Shown: positions 7,218-16,202 of the stretch, one piece after another
Layout: each line of letters opens with the position of its first letter
How positions within the stretch are numbered: the first letter of the stretch is position 1
Assembly (NCBI RefSeq): GCF_041260665.1
Contig: NZ_JBGCCT010000002.1
Span: 248,001-312,000, forward strand
Source: Catenulispora sp. GP43
Lineage (GTDB): Bacteria; Actinomycetota; Actinomycetes; Streptomycetales; Catenulisporaceae
Length of the DNA stretch: 64,000 nucleotides
Direction: 5' to 3'
Notes under the pieces: generated by a model
Told to the model about the DNA's origin: nothing
The model's database searches: none
What the model saw: the letters and a program-made list of their open reading frames with translations, nothing else
Position numbers and translations under genes: made by a program

Positions 7218-9533
7218 CTACTCCACAGCCACGGAGCGTTCGCGACGCTGCTCGTTGATGGCGTTGGCTTCGGCGCGAGCGGTGGCTGCTGACTGTGTTC
7301 GATCGAGTTCTTCATAGGCTGCAGCCAGGGTGTGCAAGGTGGCTGCGAGGCCTTGCCGGTGGGTGTCCGGAAGACTGCGGTAGATCGCGGCTGCTTCATT
7401 GAGGGAAATCAGTCGTGCGTGCGGTCCGAGTTGGCGGGCCATGCCGTGCAAGCTGGCGGCGAGCAGGGGCCGGTAGGCAGCCGGATCGGTGTCGGCCAGT
7501 TGCCGATACAAGGCGATGGATTGCTCGATGGCGGACAAGGCGTCAGCCCAGTGGCTCACGCCGTGGAGCCGGTCGGCCAGCGCGACCAGACATGCGGCCA
7601 GCTGGGCCCGGAACGCCTCGGGCTGGGCGTGCGCCAGTCGCCGGTAGAGGTTGGCAGCTTCCTGCAGTATGGGAATGGTCTCCAGGTTGTGGGGCGATGT
7701 TGCGCGGGTGGCGGTGGTCAGCAGGTGCGCGGCCAGGTCGTGCGTGTAGGCGTCTGGGTCGAGACGGACCAGTTGCCGATACAGGCGTTCGGCCTCGCCG
7801 GTGGCGGTGTGGGCCTTCTCCGTCTGCCCCACCGCGTCACACCAGTTGCCCAACAGGGACAAACTGGCGGCCAGTTGGCTGCCATAGCTGTGTGGCTGGT
7901 CTGCGGTGAGTCGTTGGTAGCACTCGACGGCTTCCTCCAGCGCCGCGAGGCCTTCACGGCGTCCCCGCTCAGCCAGCCGCAGGGCCAGGATGTGCAGGCA
8001 ATTGGCGAGGTCGGCGTTCTGCGTCGTCGGGTCGTCCGCGGCCATCTGCCGGTAGTGCCGCGCGGCTTCATCGGTGGCGGACAGCGCCCGGTCAGGTTGG
8101 CCGACGGCCTCAAGGTGCTCGGCCAGCACCAGCAGACAGGCCGCCAAGTCGACGCGGTGGGCGGCCGGATCTTCCTGTGCCAGCTGACGCAGGTACGTGG
8201 CTGCTTCCTCGACGACGGCCGAGGCATCATCGGCACGGCCGGCAGCTTGGAGTTGCCCGCCGAGGACCAGAAGGCACGACGCCAGGTCCACGTGGTAGTC
8301 GCGCAGGGTGTGGTCGGCGGCCAGTCGGCGAAGGACATCGACGGTTTCCTGGGCCAGTTCCAACGTCTCGGGTGAGGGCTGGTCCGGGTCCATGCGCATC
8401 AGCAGGTCCGTCAGGCTGGCGGCCAGATCCGGGCAAAAGGCGTTCGGGTGTTTATCGGCCAGGCGCCGATGGCAGACGACAGCCTGGCGCAACGCGACGA
8501 CAGCCCGCTGGGGCTGCCCGGCGGCATCGTGGCGTTTAGCCAGAAGGTGCAGAGAGGCGGCGAGATCGGGCAGGTACTTCTCGGAATCGGTTTGGGCCAG
8601 CGATCGGCGCAGCGTCGCGGCTTCTTCAGCGGCGGCCAGTCCGGCGGCATTCCGCCCGGCGCGAGCGGCATGGATGGCCAGCGCGTGGAGGCTGGCCGCC
8701 AGCTCCGCGATGTAGGTGTCGGGTTTGACGCTGGCCAGGCGTCGGTAGACGGTGACGGACTCTTCGATCGCCAACAACGCCTCGGCGGCCCGGCCTTGAG
8801 CCTCACATCGTGTGGCGAGCGCGCCCAGCGTCGTGGCGAGCTCGGCGCTGTGCAGCTCGGGACTCGTGCTCGCCAACTGACGATAAACGACGACAGCCTG
8901 CTCCGTGGCCGCCAACGCCTCCGCTGTCTGGCCGTTGGCGTCATAGCATTTGGCGACATACTTCAAAGCGTTGGCCAGGTCGGGGAGGTATGCGCGCTGG
9001 ACCCCGGCCAGCCGTTGATACACCGCTACAGCCTCCTGGCTGGCGGCCAGTGCCTTAGCCGACAATTGCTCGGCATCGCACTGGATTGCGAACGCGCCCA
9101 GCGCGACGGCCAATGCCTTACTGGCTACCTCGCCGTGTGGCGCTGTCAGCAAACCGTCGCCGTTCAGGCGCACCACCTGATCACGATAGTGCCCGACCAA
9201 CCGCTCATGGACTCTTAGCGCCGCCGACGTCCACGGATGCCGGCGCCGGGCGGCGAACACCGTTGCGGTCAGCACTCCGAGCACACCGGCGCGTGGCGTG
9301 CGCTGCGAGTGGCTCTCGTCCCGCGCGTGACCTGCCACCAAGGGCCTGCCCTCGACATCCGGCCCCCCGTCGGCCACGGCAACCGGCTCGGGAACGGGCT
9401 CATATACCAGGTCCGTCGTGCTGAAGTGGTGATTCTGCGGGCGCCGCCCCACGTCGGCAGTCGCAGATCCGACACCTGACGCTCCAATCTGTGGCGGCAA
9501 TGTGGTGTCATAAGAGACAGAGGTCAAAGCCAT
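7218..9533 (-). CDS. Large TPR-repeat protein (about 14 repeats)
   Basis: This 771-aa protein has an N-terminal region of about 125 residues without clear structure, including a single weakly hydrophobic patch (GVLGVLTATVFA), then about 14 helical repeats of 44-48 residues running almost to the C-terminus. Each unit follows a pattern like DLAASLHLLA....G....AL...EEAV..YRRLA...P. This long-unit TPR type is common in actinobacterial scaffolding and signalling proteins, where it mediates protein contacts. There is no attached catalytic, NB-ARC or CHAT domain and no neighbour on the same strand to suggest a partner. The ATG at 9533 has only a weak AGGGA upstream. Confidence 0.85.
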   Translation of the reverse strand: MALTSVSYDTTLPPQIGASGVGSATADVGRRPQNHHFSTTDLVYEPVPEPVAVADGGPDVEGRPLVAGHARDESHSQRTPRAGVLGVLTATVFAARRRHPWTSAALRVHERLVGHYRDQVVRLNGDGLLTAPHGEVASKALAVALGAFAIQCDAEQLSAKALAASQEAVAVYQRLAGVQRAYLPDLANALKYVAKCYDANGQTAEALAATEQAVVVYRQLASTSPELHSAELATTLGALATRCEAQGRAAEALLAIEESVTVYRRLASVKPDTYIAELAASLHALAIHAARAGRNAAGLAAAEEAATLRRSLAQTDSEKYLPDLAASLHLLAKRHDAAGQPQRAVVALRQAVVCHRRLADKHPNAFCPDLAASLTDLLMRMDPDQPSPETLELAQETVDVLRRLAADHTLRDYHVDLASCLLVLGGQLQAAGRADDASAVVEEAATYLRQLAQEDPAAHRVDLAACLLVLAEHLEAVGQPDRALSATDEAARHYRQMAADDPTTQNADLANCLHILALRLAERGRREGLAALEEAVECYQRLTADQPHSYGSQLAASLSLLGNWCDAVGQTEKAHTATGEAERLYRQLVRLDPDAYTHDLAAHLLTTATRATSPHNLETIPILQEAANLYRRLAHAQPEAFRAQLAACLVALADRLHGVSHWADALSAIEQSIALYRQLADTDPAAYRPLLAASLHGMARQLGPHARLISLNEAAAIYRSLPDTHRQGLAATLHTLAAAYEELDRTQSAATARAEANAINEQRRERSVAVE

Positions 9534-9747
9534 TCCCTAACCAAAGAAGAGCGAGGGCGAGACGCGAACTCCAGGAGGCTACGGCATTCCGTGGCAACAA
9601 TCAGCCCGTACAGCTCCGAAACGCTGTCGATACACCACCCGAACAGCCCCGCAGCCTAAAGTCTGATATTTTCAGCCACATGTCTACCTTCCGCATGTCG
9701 GACAATCCGCTTGGCGTCAGGCGGCTTGACGAGCGGGACATGGCGGA

Positions 9748-10450
9748 TCAACGCTGTGGGTGCCGATCCATCCATGCAGGTCTGGCAGCGAGCTCGTACT
9801 CGTGAAGGATCCCGCCCGAGTCGGTCGCGTCTTCGCACGTTCAGGTCGACGATGTCGGCCCTGCTGGTGATCGGTTCGGGCGCGGGCTGCAGTGATGCGT
9901 CCTGGTCCAGCGAGCGGTGTGGCCGATGCAGGTTGTAGTGGGTCTCGAATTCGCGCAGCGCGTGCAGCAGATGAGCCTGGTTCCAGATCGGCATCCGATC
10001 CAGCAACTCGCGGCGACAAGTGCCGACCCAGCGCTCCATCACCGCATTCATCCGCGGCATCCGAACCCCGGTGAGCACGACTTGGATACCGGCATCCGCC
10101 TGCACTTCGTCGAATGTGGCACAGAACTTTCCGTCACGGTCGCGACTCAGGTACCTGATCGAACTGCCGGCGTCCTGCAGATCCATGACCAGGTTCCGGG
10201 CGGCCCGCGCGACCCACGAAGCCGTGGGGTGTGTCGTGGTGCCCAGGATGCGGATTCTGCGTGGCGCGTGTTCGATGACGGCCAGGATGTACTGCGGCTG
10301 CCCGGACAGCGTCACCGTCTCGAGGAAGTCACACGCCAGGATCGCCTCGGCCTGACCACGCAGGAACGCCGCCCAACTGGTCGAGGCCCGATCCGGCGAC
10401 GGATCGACGCCGGCGTCCTTAAGGATCTCCCACACCGTACGTACAGCCAA
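9748..10450 (-). pseudogene. Transposase relic, IS481/IS3-like rve integrase core
   Basis: The retained text includes TVWEILKDAGVDPSP, the DDE residues in ILACDFLET, DRDGKF and AVMERWVGT, and HYNLHRPHRSLDQ. The N-terminal helix-turn-helix is missing upstream of about 10450. Near the 3' end a one-base change shifts the frame: the expected tail GILHEYELAA is present in the next frame and ends at a TGA at 9748. Both defects make it inactive. A short copy of part of the same sequence (ARNLVMDLQ) recurs at about 41388-41412 on the minus strand. Confidence 0.75.
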
Positions 10451-10477
10451 CTTGGCACGAGTGAGGAGACGCCAGTC

Positions 10478-11212
10478 ATGCACGCAATGGATGCGCAGGG
10501 TCTCGCCCGGCTATCGACCGGGCTGCTTCGCGGGATCCGCGAAGAAGGGGTGACCGCCTATCGCGGAGTCCCGTTCGCCGCACCGCCCGTCGGGCCACTA
10601 CGTTTCCGCAGCCCGGCGCCGCCTGAGCCGTGGCCCGGGATCCGCGACGCGAGCCGGTCCGGGTCCGCGTCGTACCAGTTCAACGCGGTCAACCAGAGTG
10701 AGGTTGAGCGCGTGGTCCGGGAGACCGACCCGGGCGTGGCCGGGATCATGGCCTGGCCGCCGTGCACCAACGCAACGTACCGGCACAACGACGCGGCAGA
10801 GGACTGTCTCTACCTGGACATCTGGGTACCCGACTCGGCGCCGCGCGGCAACCTGCCCGTCTACGTGTACTACCACGGGGGCGCCAACGCGGTGAGCTCC
10901 GGCTCGTTCGCGTTGGAGCGCGGCGCGAACCTGGCCCGCGAGGCCGGCGTGATCATGGTGCGGCCGAATTACCGGCTCGGTGCCTTGGGCTGGGTGCACT
11001 TCGGCCTGCTCGGCGGCGGGTTGCCGGAGGCGGTGAATCTCGGGGTGCAGGACCAGCTCGCAGCCTTGGCATGGGTGCACGAGAACATCGGGGCGTTCGG
11101 CGGTGATCCGGAGAACGTCACGATCGGCGGCGAGTCGGCCGGCGACACCGCGGTCTCACACCTGCTGACCAATCCACGGGCGCATCCGTACTTCCGCCGC
11201 GCGGTCCTGCAA
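10478..11212 (+). pseudogene. Type B carboxylesterase, 3' end lost to an IS
   Basis: ATG at 10478 follows GAGGAG. The protein shows the family N-terminus GLLRGIREEGVTAYRGVPFA with APPVGPLRF, the EDCLYLDIWVP motif, the oxyanion region YYHGGAN, and the nucleophile elbow GESAGD. Type B esterases are about 500 residues with a Glu and a His supplied by the second half; here the homology stops at about residue 245 after RRAVLQS, where an IS end begins (11213). The frame runs on to 11305 with unrelated residues. Without the catalytic His it should be inactive. Confidence 0.8.
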
Positions 11213-11525
11213 TCACTGAGGATTTTTCATCCTGATTTCGCAGGTGGGGTGGGGTGGGGTGGCCTGGGTCTGGTCGGGTGTGATCGGGCTGGTCGGCGGG
11301 TGTGACCGCCGCTCGTGATCGTCTGTCAGCGGGTGATCTCGGCGTTGGTCAGCACCAGGAGCGCGCGCGGCAGCGTGGCGGCGTGGGCGGCGTTCATCCG
11401 CACCTTGGTGAGGATGCGCCAGGACCGCGCACCACTCGGTCGCAACGAGTCCGGCTTCCGGTGGCGCCGCCACGACGAGTACGCCAGCCGGTGACGCCAT
11501 GGGTACGGCCTTCGCGTTGATCACG
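11213..11525 (-). mobile_element. IS5-like transposase C-terminal remnant
   Basis: The minus strand carries the tail SWRILTKVRMNAAHAATLPR followed by ALLVLTNAEITR, then a stop at 11326-11328, which matches the C-terminus of IS5-type (DDE_4) transposases. The plus-strand sequence at 11213 (CTGAGGATTTTTCATCCTGA) looks like an IS end and is exactly where the esterase homology stops. Everything upstream of the tail is missing. Confidence 0.55.
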
Positions 11526-11555
11526 CGAAGGCCGTACCCATGTCCGGCGATACCT

Positions 11556-13040
11556 TTACGCGTCGCCCAGTGAGACGGCGACCGCGACCGCGGCGATCAG
11601 GACGATCGCCGCGATGACGCGGTAGCCGCTTGCCATGGCGTCTGTGAAGGCACTGACAGCTTGGGCGTGGACGGCGGTCCCGAGTCGTTGAGCGGCGCCG
11701 AGTGTCTGCGAGGTGGAGCCGGCGAGCTTTTGCAGGGATGCCGGCAGGGCGTTGGTGAAGTGGCTCGTGAGAACGGTCCCGACGACTGCGACTCCGAGGG
11801 CGCTTCCGATTTCGCGGGCAGCGCTGTTGAGTCCGGATCCCATGCCGGCGCGGGCCGGCGGGAGCGAGGCCATGATGCCCGTGGAGAGGCTGGGAACGCT
11901 GAGCCCCGCGCCGGTGGAGATAGCCAGGAGCGCCAGGCCGTAGAGCGCGTAGGGAGTCGCGGACGTGACGAAGGACAGCGCTGCGAGACCGGCTGCGATG
12001 AGGACGATGCCGCTGGTGACAACGGTGCGGGTGCCGAATCGTCGGGCGATCGCGAGGCTGCGTCGGCTGACCACGATCATCCCGACGGGGAGCGGCAGGA
12101 TGGCCAGGCCGGTGGCCAAGGGGGCGTATCCCCTGGCGTATTGGAGGTATTGGGCGTTGACGAAGAACAGCGCGAACATGCCGAAGAAGACGGCCGCCAC
12201 GCCGATCGTCCCGGTCCGCAGCCTGGTGATGGCGAAGACCCGCGGATCGAATATCGGGTGCGCCGCGCGCAGGGCGTAAGCGATGAACACTGCGAACAGC
12301 AGTGCCGCGGCGGCGAACGAGCCCAGTACGAGCACTGAGCTCCAGCCGTGGTCCGGTCCTTCGATGATGGCGAACAAGAGCGCGAAGACGGTTGCGGCGA
12401 GAAGGACCGTACCGATCAGGTCGAGGCTGGCGGGGTGCCGCTCACCGCGCGGCGCGACTCGCATCACCCCGACAACGAGCAGCAGCGCCAACGGTCCGAT
12501 GACCAGAAACAGTCCCTGCCAGGGCAGCCACTGCAAAACGAGTCCGCCGCCCAGGGTGCCGAGGGCGCCGGCTGCGCCGGTCGCAGCTGTCCACGTCGCG
12601 ATGGCGTGGGGTCTGCGTTCGGGCGGTGTGACCTGCATGAGCAGCGAGAGGGTGGCCGGCATGACCAGCGCGGCGCCGAGCCCGGTGACCACACGCCCGG
12701 CTAGCAGAACCGTGATATTCGGCGCGGCGGCACAGGACAGGCAGCCGGCCGCGAAAACGGCCAGGCCGGTGAGCAACACGCCCTTGCGGCCGATCCGGTC
12801 ACCGAGCGCTCCGGCGGGGATGAGCAGGCAGCCGAACACGAGAATGTAGGCGTCGACGATCCACAGCAGTTCCGTGGAGTTCGGGTGCAGCCCGCTGCCC
12901 GACAGCTTGGGCAGGGCCAGGTTGATCGCGGCGACCATCGCGACCACCACCACCACGCACGACGACATCAGCGCGAGCATCGCGCGCGACGGCGCCGGGC
13001 GCGGGGTGCTGGGAATCAGTACAGGACTTTGGACAGACAT
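11556..13040 (-). CDS. MFS drug-efflux transporter, DHA2-like (14 TM)
   Basis: This inner-membrane proton antiporter of 494 aa has the MFS motif A region GALGDRIGRKGV between TM2 and TM3, GRVVTGLGAALVMPA in TM4 and a motif C-like GALGTLGGG in TM5. Its length and number of hydrophobic stretches fit the 14-TM DHA2 group (QacA/EmrB type). I start at the ATG at 13040 because AAGGAG precedes it; ten more codons are open upstream. It lies 99 bp downstream of the flavoprotein gene on the same strand, so co-expression from the 14136-14226 region is likely. The substrate is unknown. Confidence 0.9.
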   Translation of the reverse strand: MSVQSPVLIPSTPRPAPSRAMLALMSSCVVVVVAMVAAINLALPKLSGSGLHPNSTELLWIVDAYILVFGCLLIPAGALGDRIGRKGVLLTGLAVFAAGCLSCAAAPNITVLLAGRVVTGLGAALVMPATLSLLMQVTPPERRPHAIATWTAATGAAGALGTLGGGLVLQWLPWQGLFLVIGPLALLLVVGVMRVAPRGERHPASLDLIGTVLLAATVFALLFAIIEGPDHGWSSVLVLGSFAAAALLFAVFIAYALRAAHPIFDPRVFAITRLRTGTIGVAAVFFGMFALFFVNAQYLQYARGYAPLATGLAILPLPVGMIVVSRRSLAIARRFGTRTVVTSGIVLIAAGLAALSFVTSATPYALYGLALLAISTGAGLSVPSLSTGIMASLPPARAGMGSGLNSAAREIGSALGVAVVGTVLTSHFTNALPASLQKLAGSTSQTLGAAQRLGTAVHAQAVSAFTDAMASGYRVIAAIVLIAAVAVAVSLGDA

Positions 13041-13139
13041 GCGAAGGACTCCTTGGTCAGGCAGATCCACGCTCTTAGTGGCGCGGCGAATAAGGTGGCC
13101 TGCTCGCAGGCCACCTCAACCGTGGGGTAAGTGGCGGTC

Positions 13140-14135
13140 CTAGAGCCCGTGCCGGCGATCGCCTAGCACGGCCTGGGTGACGCGGGACTCCATCGCGGCG
13201 GAGAACACGCGACCAGCGGCATGGTGGCGTTCCACAGCGGTTTCAACGTCTTCTTGCACAAGGTCGGCATTGATCGCGATCGCCGCTGCGGACCCGGCAC
13301 CCGCCGAGGTGATCACCTGGGCGCGCGGATCGACCACGTTGCCGGCGGCCCAGACACCGAAGGCAGTGGTACGGCCCGTGGCGTCGACAGTGACGAAGCC
13401 CGCCTGATCGATCTCGCAACCCAGGCCGGTCAGCAGACCGTCGGCGTGAGGCAGGTTGCCGGGCCGGACGAACACCGCTGTCCGAGCCACCACCTGACCG
13501 TCGATCAGCTCGACACCGGTCAACCGGTCGTCCTCGACTACCAGCCGCGCGACCTCGCCGCCGACGACCCGCACCCCGCGTGCCTCCAACCGGACGTGTT
13601 CGGCCGGGGTCAGGTCATAGGTGTGGACGAAGAAGACCACGTCGTCAGACCACTGCCGCACCAGTTGCGCATGCTGTACCGAGCCGGGATGGGTGCCCAG
13701 GACCCCGATGGGCTGGTCGCGGACTTCCCACCCGTGGCAGTAGGGGCAGTGCAGGAGATCCCGGCCCCACCGCTGGCGGACTCCGGGGATCTCCGGCAGC
13801 TCGTCGCGGACACCGGTCGCCACCAGGATCCGCCGCGCCTTCAACACGCGGCCACCCGCCAGACGAACGTAGAACCCGGCATCGATCCCGACCACCTGAT
13901 CCTCGACCAACTCGACGCCATAGCCGGTCACCTCGGCCCGTCCCGCGGCCGAGAAGTCGGCCGGCGGTATGCCGTCGAGGGACAAGAAGCCCTGCATGTG
14001 TGCTGCGGGAGCGTTGCGCGGCGCTCCGGAATCGACCACCGCGACCCGGCGCCGGGCCCGACCCAGTACCAGAGCCGCGCTCAGGCCCGCTGCCCCACCG
14101 CCGACCACCACCACGTCATAGACCGTCGCCTCCAT
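13140..14135 (-). CDS. Thioredoxin-reductase-like FAD oxidoreductase
   Basis: The 331-aa protein has the N-terminal FAD-binding motif VVGGGAAGLSAALVLGRA, a redox-active pair in HCPYCHGWEVRD, a second nucleotide-binding region (IGVLGTHPGS, with the usual third Gly altered), and the C-terminal FAD site GVWAAGNVVDP. The length and CPYC spacing match the thioredoxin reductase/alkyl hydroperoxide reductase F-like family often annotated only as NAD(P)/FAD-dependent oxidoreductase. The start at 14135 is set by GGAGGTGATC. It is divergent from the XRE-cupin regulator, which probably controls it and the MFS gene behind it. No thioredoxin gene is adjacent, so the electron acceptor is unknown. Confidence 0.9.
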   Translation of the reverse strand: MEATVYDVVVVGGGAAGLSAALVLGRARRRVAVVDSGAPRNAPAAHMQGFLSLDGIPPADFSAAGRAEVTGYGVELVEDQVVGIDAGFYVRLAGGRVLKARRILVATGVRDELPEIPGVRQRWGRDLLHCPYCHGWEVRDQPIGVLGTHPGSVQHAQLVRQWSDDVVFFVHTYDLTPAEHVRLEARGVRVVGGEVARLVVEDDRLTGVELIDGQVVARTAVFVRPGNLPHADGLLTGLGCEIDQAGFVTVDATGRTTAFGVWAAGNVVDPRAQVITSAGAGSAAAIAINADLVQEDVETAVERHHAAGRVFSAAMESRVTQAVLGDRRHGL

Positions 14136-14226
14136 AGCGATCACCTCCACCGACAGAGTTCGCCAAGCGGCTCGGAACTGACAACTTCTGTTGCCATTTC
14201 CGGGAACGGGGTGGTGGACTGACGGT

Positions 14227-14823
14227 ATGGAGAACTCGCCGGCGATCACTGCAGCCCTGGCCGAAGTAGGTCCCCGCCTCAAGTGGGTGCGAGCCCAACG
14301 GGGCGTCACCTTGACCGAACTCGCCGCGGCCACCGGCATCTCCAAGAGCACCCTGTCCCGGCTGGAAGCCGGACAACGCAGACCCAGCCTCGAGCTGCTC
14401 CTGCCGATTGCCCAAGCCCATCAAGTGCCCCTCGACGAGCTGGTCGGGGCACCCGAGGTCGGCGACCCGCGAGTCCGGTTCACCCCGCGAAACCACCATG
14501 GCCGCATCGTGGTCCCGCTGACCCGACAGCCAGGTGGTCTACAGGCCTGGAAAGCGATCATCCCGCTCGAACAGAACGAACCCGAACTCCGCACCCACGA
14601 GGGTTACGAATGGCTCTACGTGCTGTCCGGACGGATGCGGCTGATCCTGGCCGACCACGACATCACCATGGGCCCGGGCGAAGCCGCCGAGTTCGACACC
14701 CGGCTTCCGCACTGGTTCGGACCCGCAGGCGACCAGCCCGTCGAGATCCTCAGCCTGTTCGGCAAGCAAGGCGAACACATCCACGTCCGCGCCGCACCAC
14801 GGAGCAAGGCCGACAAGGCATGA
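14227..14823 (+). CDS. XRE-family regulator with C-terminal cupin
   Basis: This 198-aa protein has an HTH at about residues 15-70 (RGVTLTELAAATGISKSTLS) and a cupin_2 barrel at about 105-180 (HEGYEWLYVLSGRMRL and GPGEAAEFDTRLPHW). In this family the cupin usually senses a small ligand. ATG 14227 lies 91 bp from the divergently transcribed flavoprotein gene, the usual arrangement for a local repressor. The stop codon TGA at 14821 is also the exact left limit of an inserted IS relic, so the 3' end of the gene may have been set by that insertion, though the cupin looks complete. Confidence 0.88.
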   Translation: MENSPAITAALAEVGPRLKWVRAQRGVTLTELAAATGISKSTLSRLEAGQRRPSLELLLPIAQAHQVPLDELVGAPEVGDPRVRFTPRNHHGRIVVPLTRQPGGLQAWKAIIPLEQNEPELRTHEGYEWLYVLSGRMRLILADHDITMGPGEAAEFDTRLPHWFGPAGDQPVEILSLFGKQGEHIHVRAAPRSKADKA

Positions 14824-15948
14824 TCTGCCCGCCACGACCAGCGCCTTTCCGACATGGCCGGCGGCAACGGCGTATCGGCCTCCACCGTGCGCCGCTGGGT
14901 GCTGGAGACGATCGCTCTGCTCGCGGCCAAGGCCCCGAGACTGGACCGGGCGCTGGCGGCGATCACCCGATCCGGTGGCGAGGTGGTCCTGATCGACTTG
15001 ACGCTGGTGCGCACCAGACGCCGTACCGGCAAACAGAATCGGCGCAACTACTCCGGCAAGCACAAGGCCCACGGACTGCTGTTCCTCGCGATCACCGACG
15101 AGCGCGGGAACCTGCTGTGGATCTCGGCGGCCAAACCCGGCCGTGCCTCGGACCTGACCGCCGCGAGGCACAACAAGATCTGCGCGAAGTTGCGCGCCGC
15201 CGGGCTCGGCGCGATCGGCGACCTCGGGTTCACCGCCCTGGACGACGACCCCGACAACCCGGTGATCATCACCGGGAAGCGGAGAGCCCGCAAGAAGCCG
15301 CTCCGATGGCGGCAACGGTGCTGTGGTTCGGCTGCCGGGCCGGAGGTTCCCGGGTGTCTGTGGGCGACCGAGGTGGTGGAGGCGCATCTGGCCGCCCAGT
15401 GGATGGCGCACTCCCCAGAAATGCGAGAGGTCCTGGGTCCGCCGATGGTGATCATCGATGTGAAGGCTCACGAGTTCGGCTGGTTGGTCGTCTGTCAGTC
15501 CCAGCGATACGCCGAGACGCGGGATTTCCGGGACTTGTTGATCGGGCACGGGCCGTTCCTCGTCGACGGCCTGGACGGCAGCTTGCACATGGTGCATCCG
15601 CAGTTCGGGGCCGAAGGGAACGAGTGGGAGGACCAGTACCGTGCGAAGGTGCGGAGCCAGGTCAAGCCGCGTGAGTTGGACGTTCGGATCCGAGAACTGC
15701 TGCAAGCCGGTCGCCGCTTTGAGGCGCTGAGGGCAGCGCGGCAAGCGGGCGAGGGCTTCGGGCCGGCGGATGCCAAGCGATTCGTCGATGCCATTGGCAG
15801 CGAGCACGAGCCGCCGGCAGACCTGGTGGCACGGTTGCCGCAACCGGATCGGGAGTTTCGGGCGGTGACGACCTTCAGCGGCCCCAATCCGGAGTCTGCG
15901 AATGCGGCCGGCAACCGCGCAGTAACGTGTGGGCAACCGCGCGCATGA
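14824..15948 (+). pseudogene. In-frame fusion of IS5-like transposase fragment to a YrhB-like protein
   Basis: From 14824 to about 15303 the frame encodes an IS5-family transposase fragment (GVSASTVRRWVLET, EVVLIDLTLVRTRRRTGKQN, NYSGKHKAHGLLF, ISAAKPGRASDLT), lacking its N-terminus and the last third. The frame then continues without a stop into an unrelated protein: a YrhB/Imm35-like domain (AHEFGWLVVCQSQRYAETRD, GHGPFLVDGLDGSLH) followed by a ribosomal L7/L12 C-terminal-like helix pair (IRELLQAGRRFEALRAARQA, GPADAKRFVDAI). The YrhB protein has lost its natural start. An internal ATG at 14854 could express the chimera. Family assignments are from motif memory; the fusion itself is plain in the sequence. 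Confidence 0.65.
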
Positions 15949-16202
15949 AGCCATGTGCCCCCTGGTCCCGGTCTCCGGCGGAAGGCGTGCACAGATGGCC
16001 TGTCGCCTGTTCTACGGCTGCGACGCGACCGCCAAGACCGACAGACAGCGTGGGTTGCAGTACGAGCGCCGCGACGAGCACCGGCTCCGCGTCGAGCGGA
16101 AGCTGAGGTCAGGACCCTTCGGGTCGTTCGCGCGCCCACCGACGACTACGCTTTGATCAAGACGTCCGGCCTGGATCATCGCGGGTCGCGGGGAGGTGTA
16201 CG

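Noticed and set aside
14539-15954. 471-codon minus-strand frame across the regulator and transposase fusion
   Set aside because: It opposes two recognisable plus-strand domains (XRE-cupin and IS5 transposase) and has no motif of its own.
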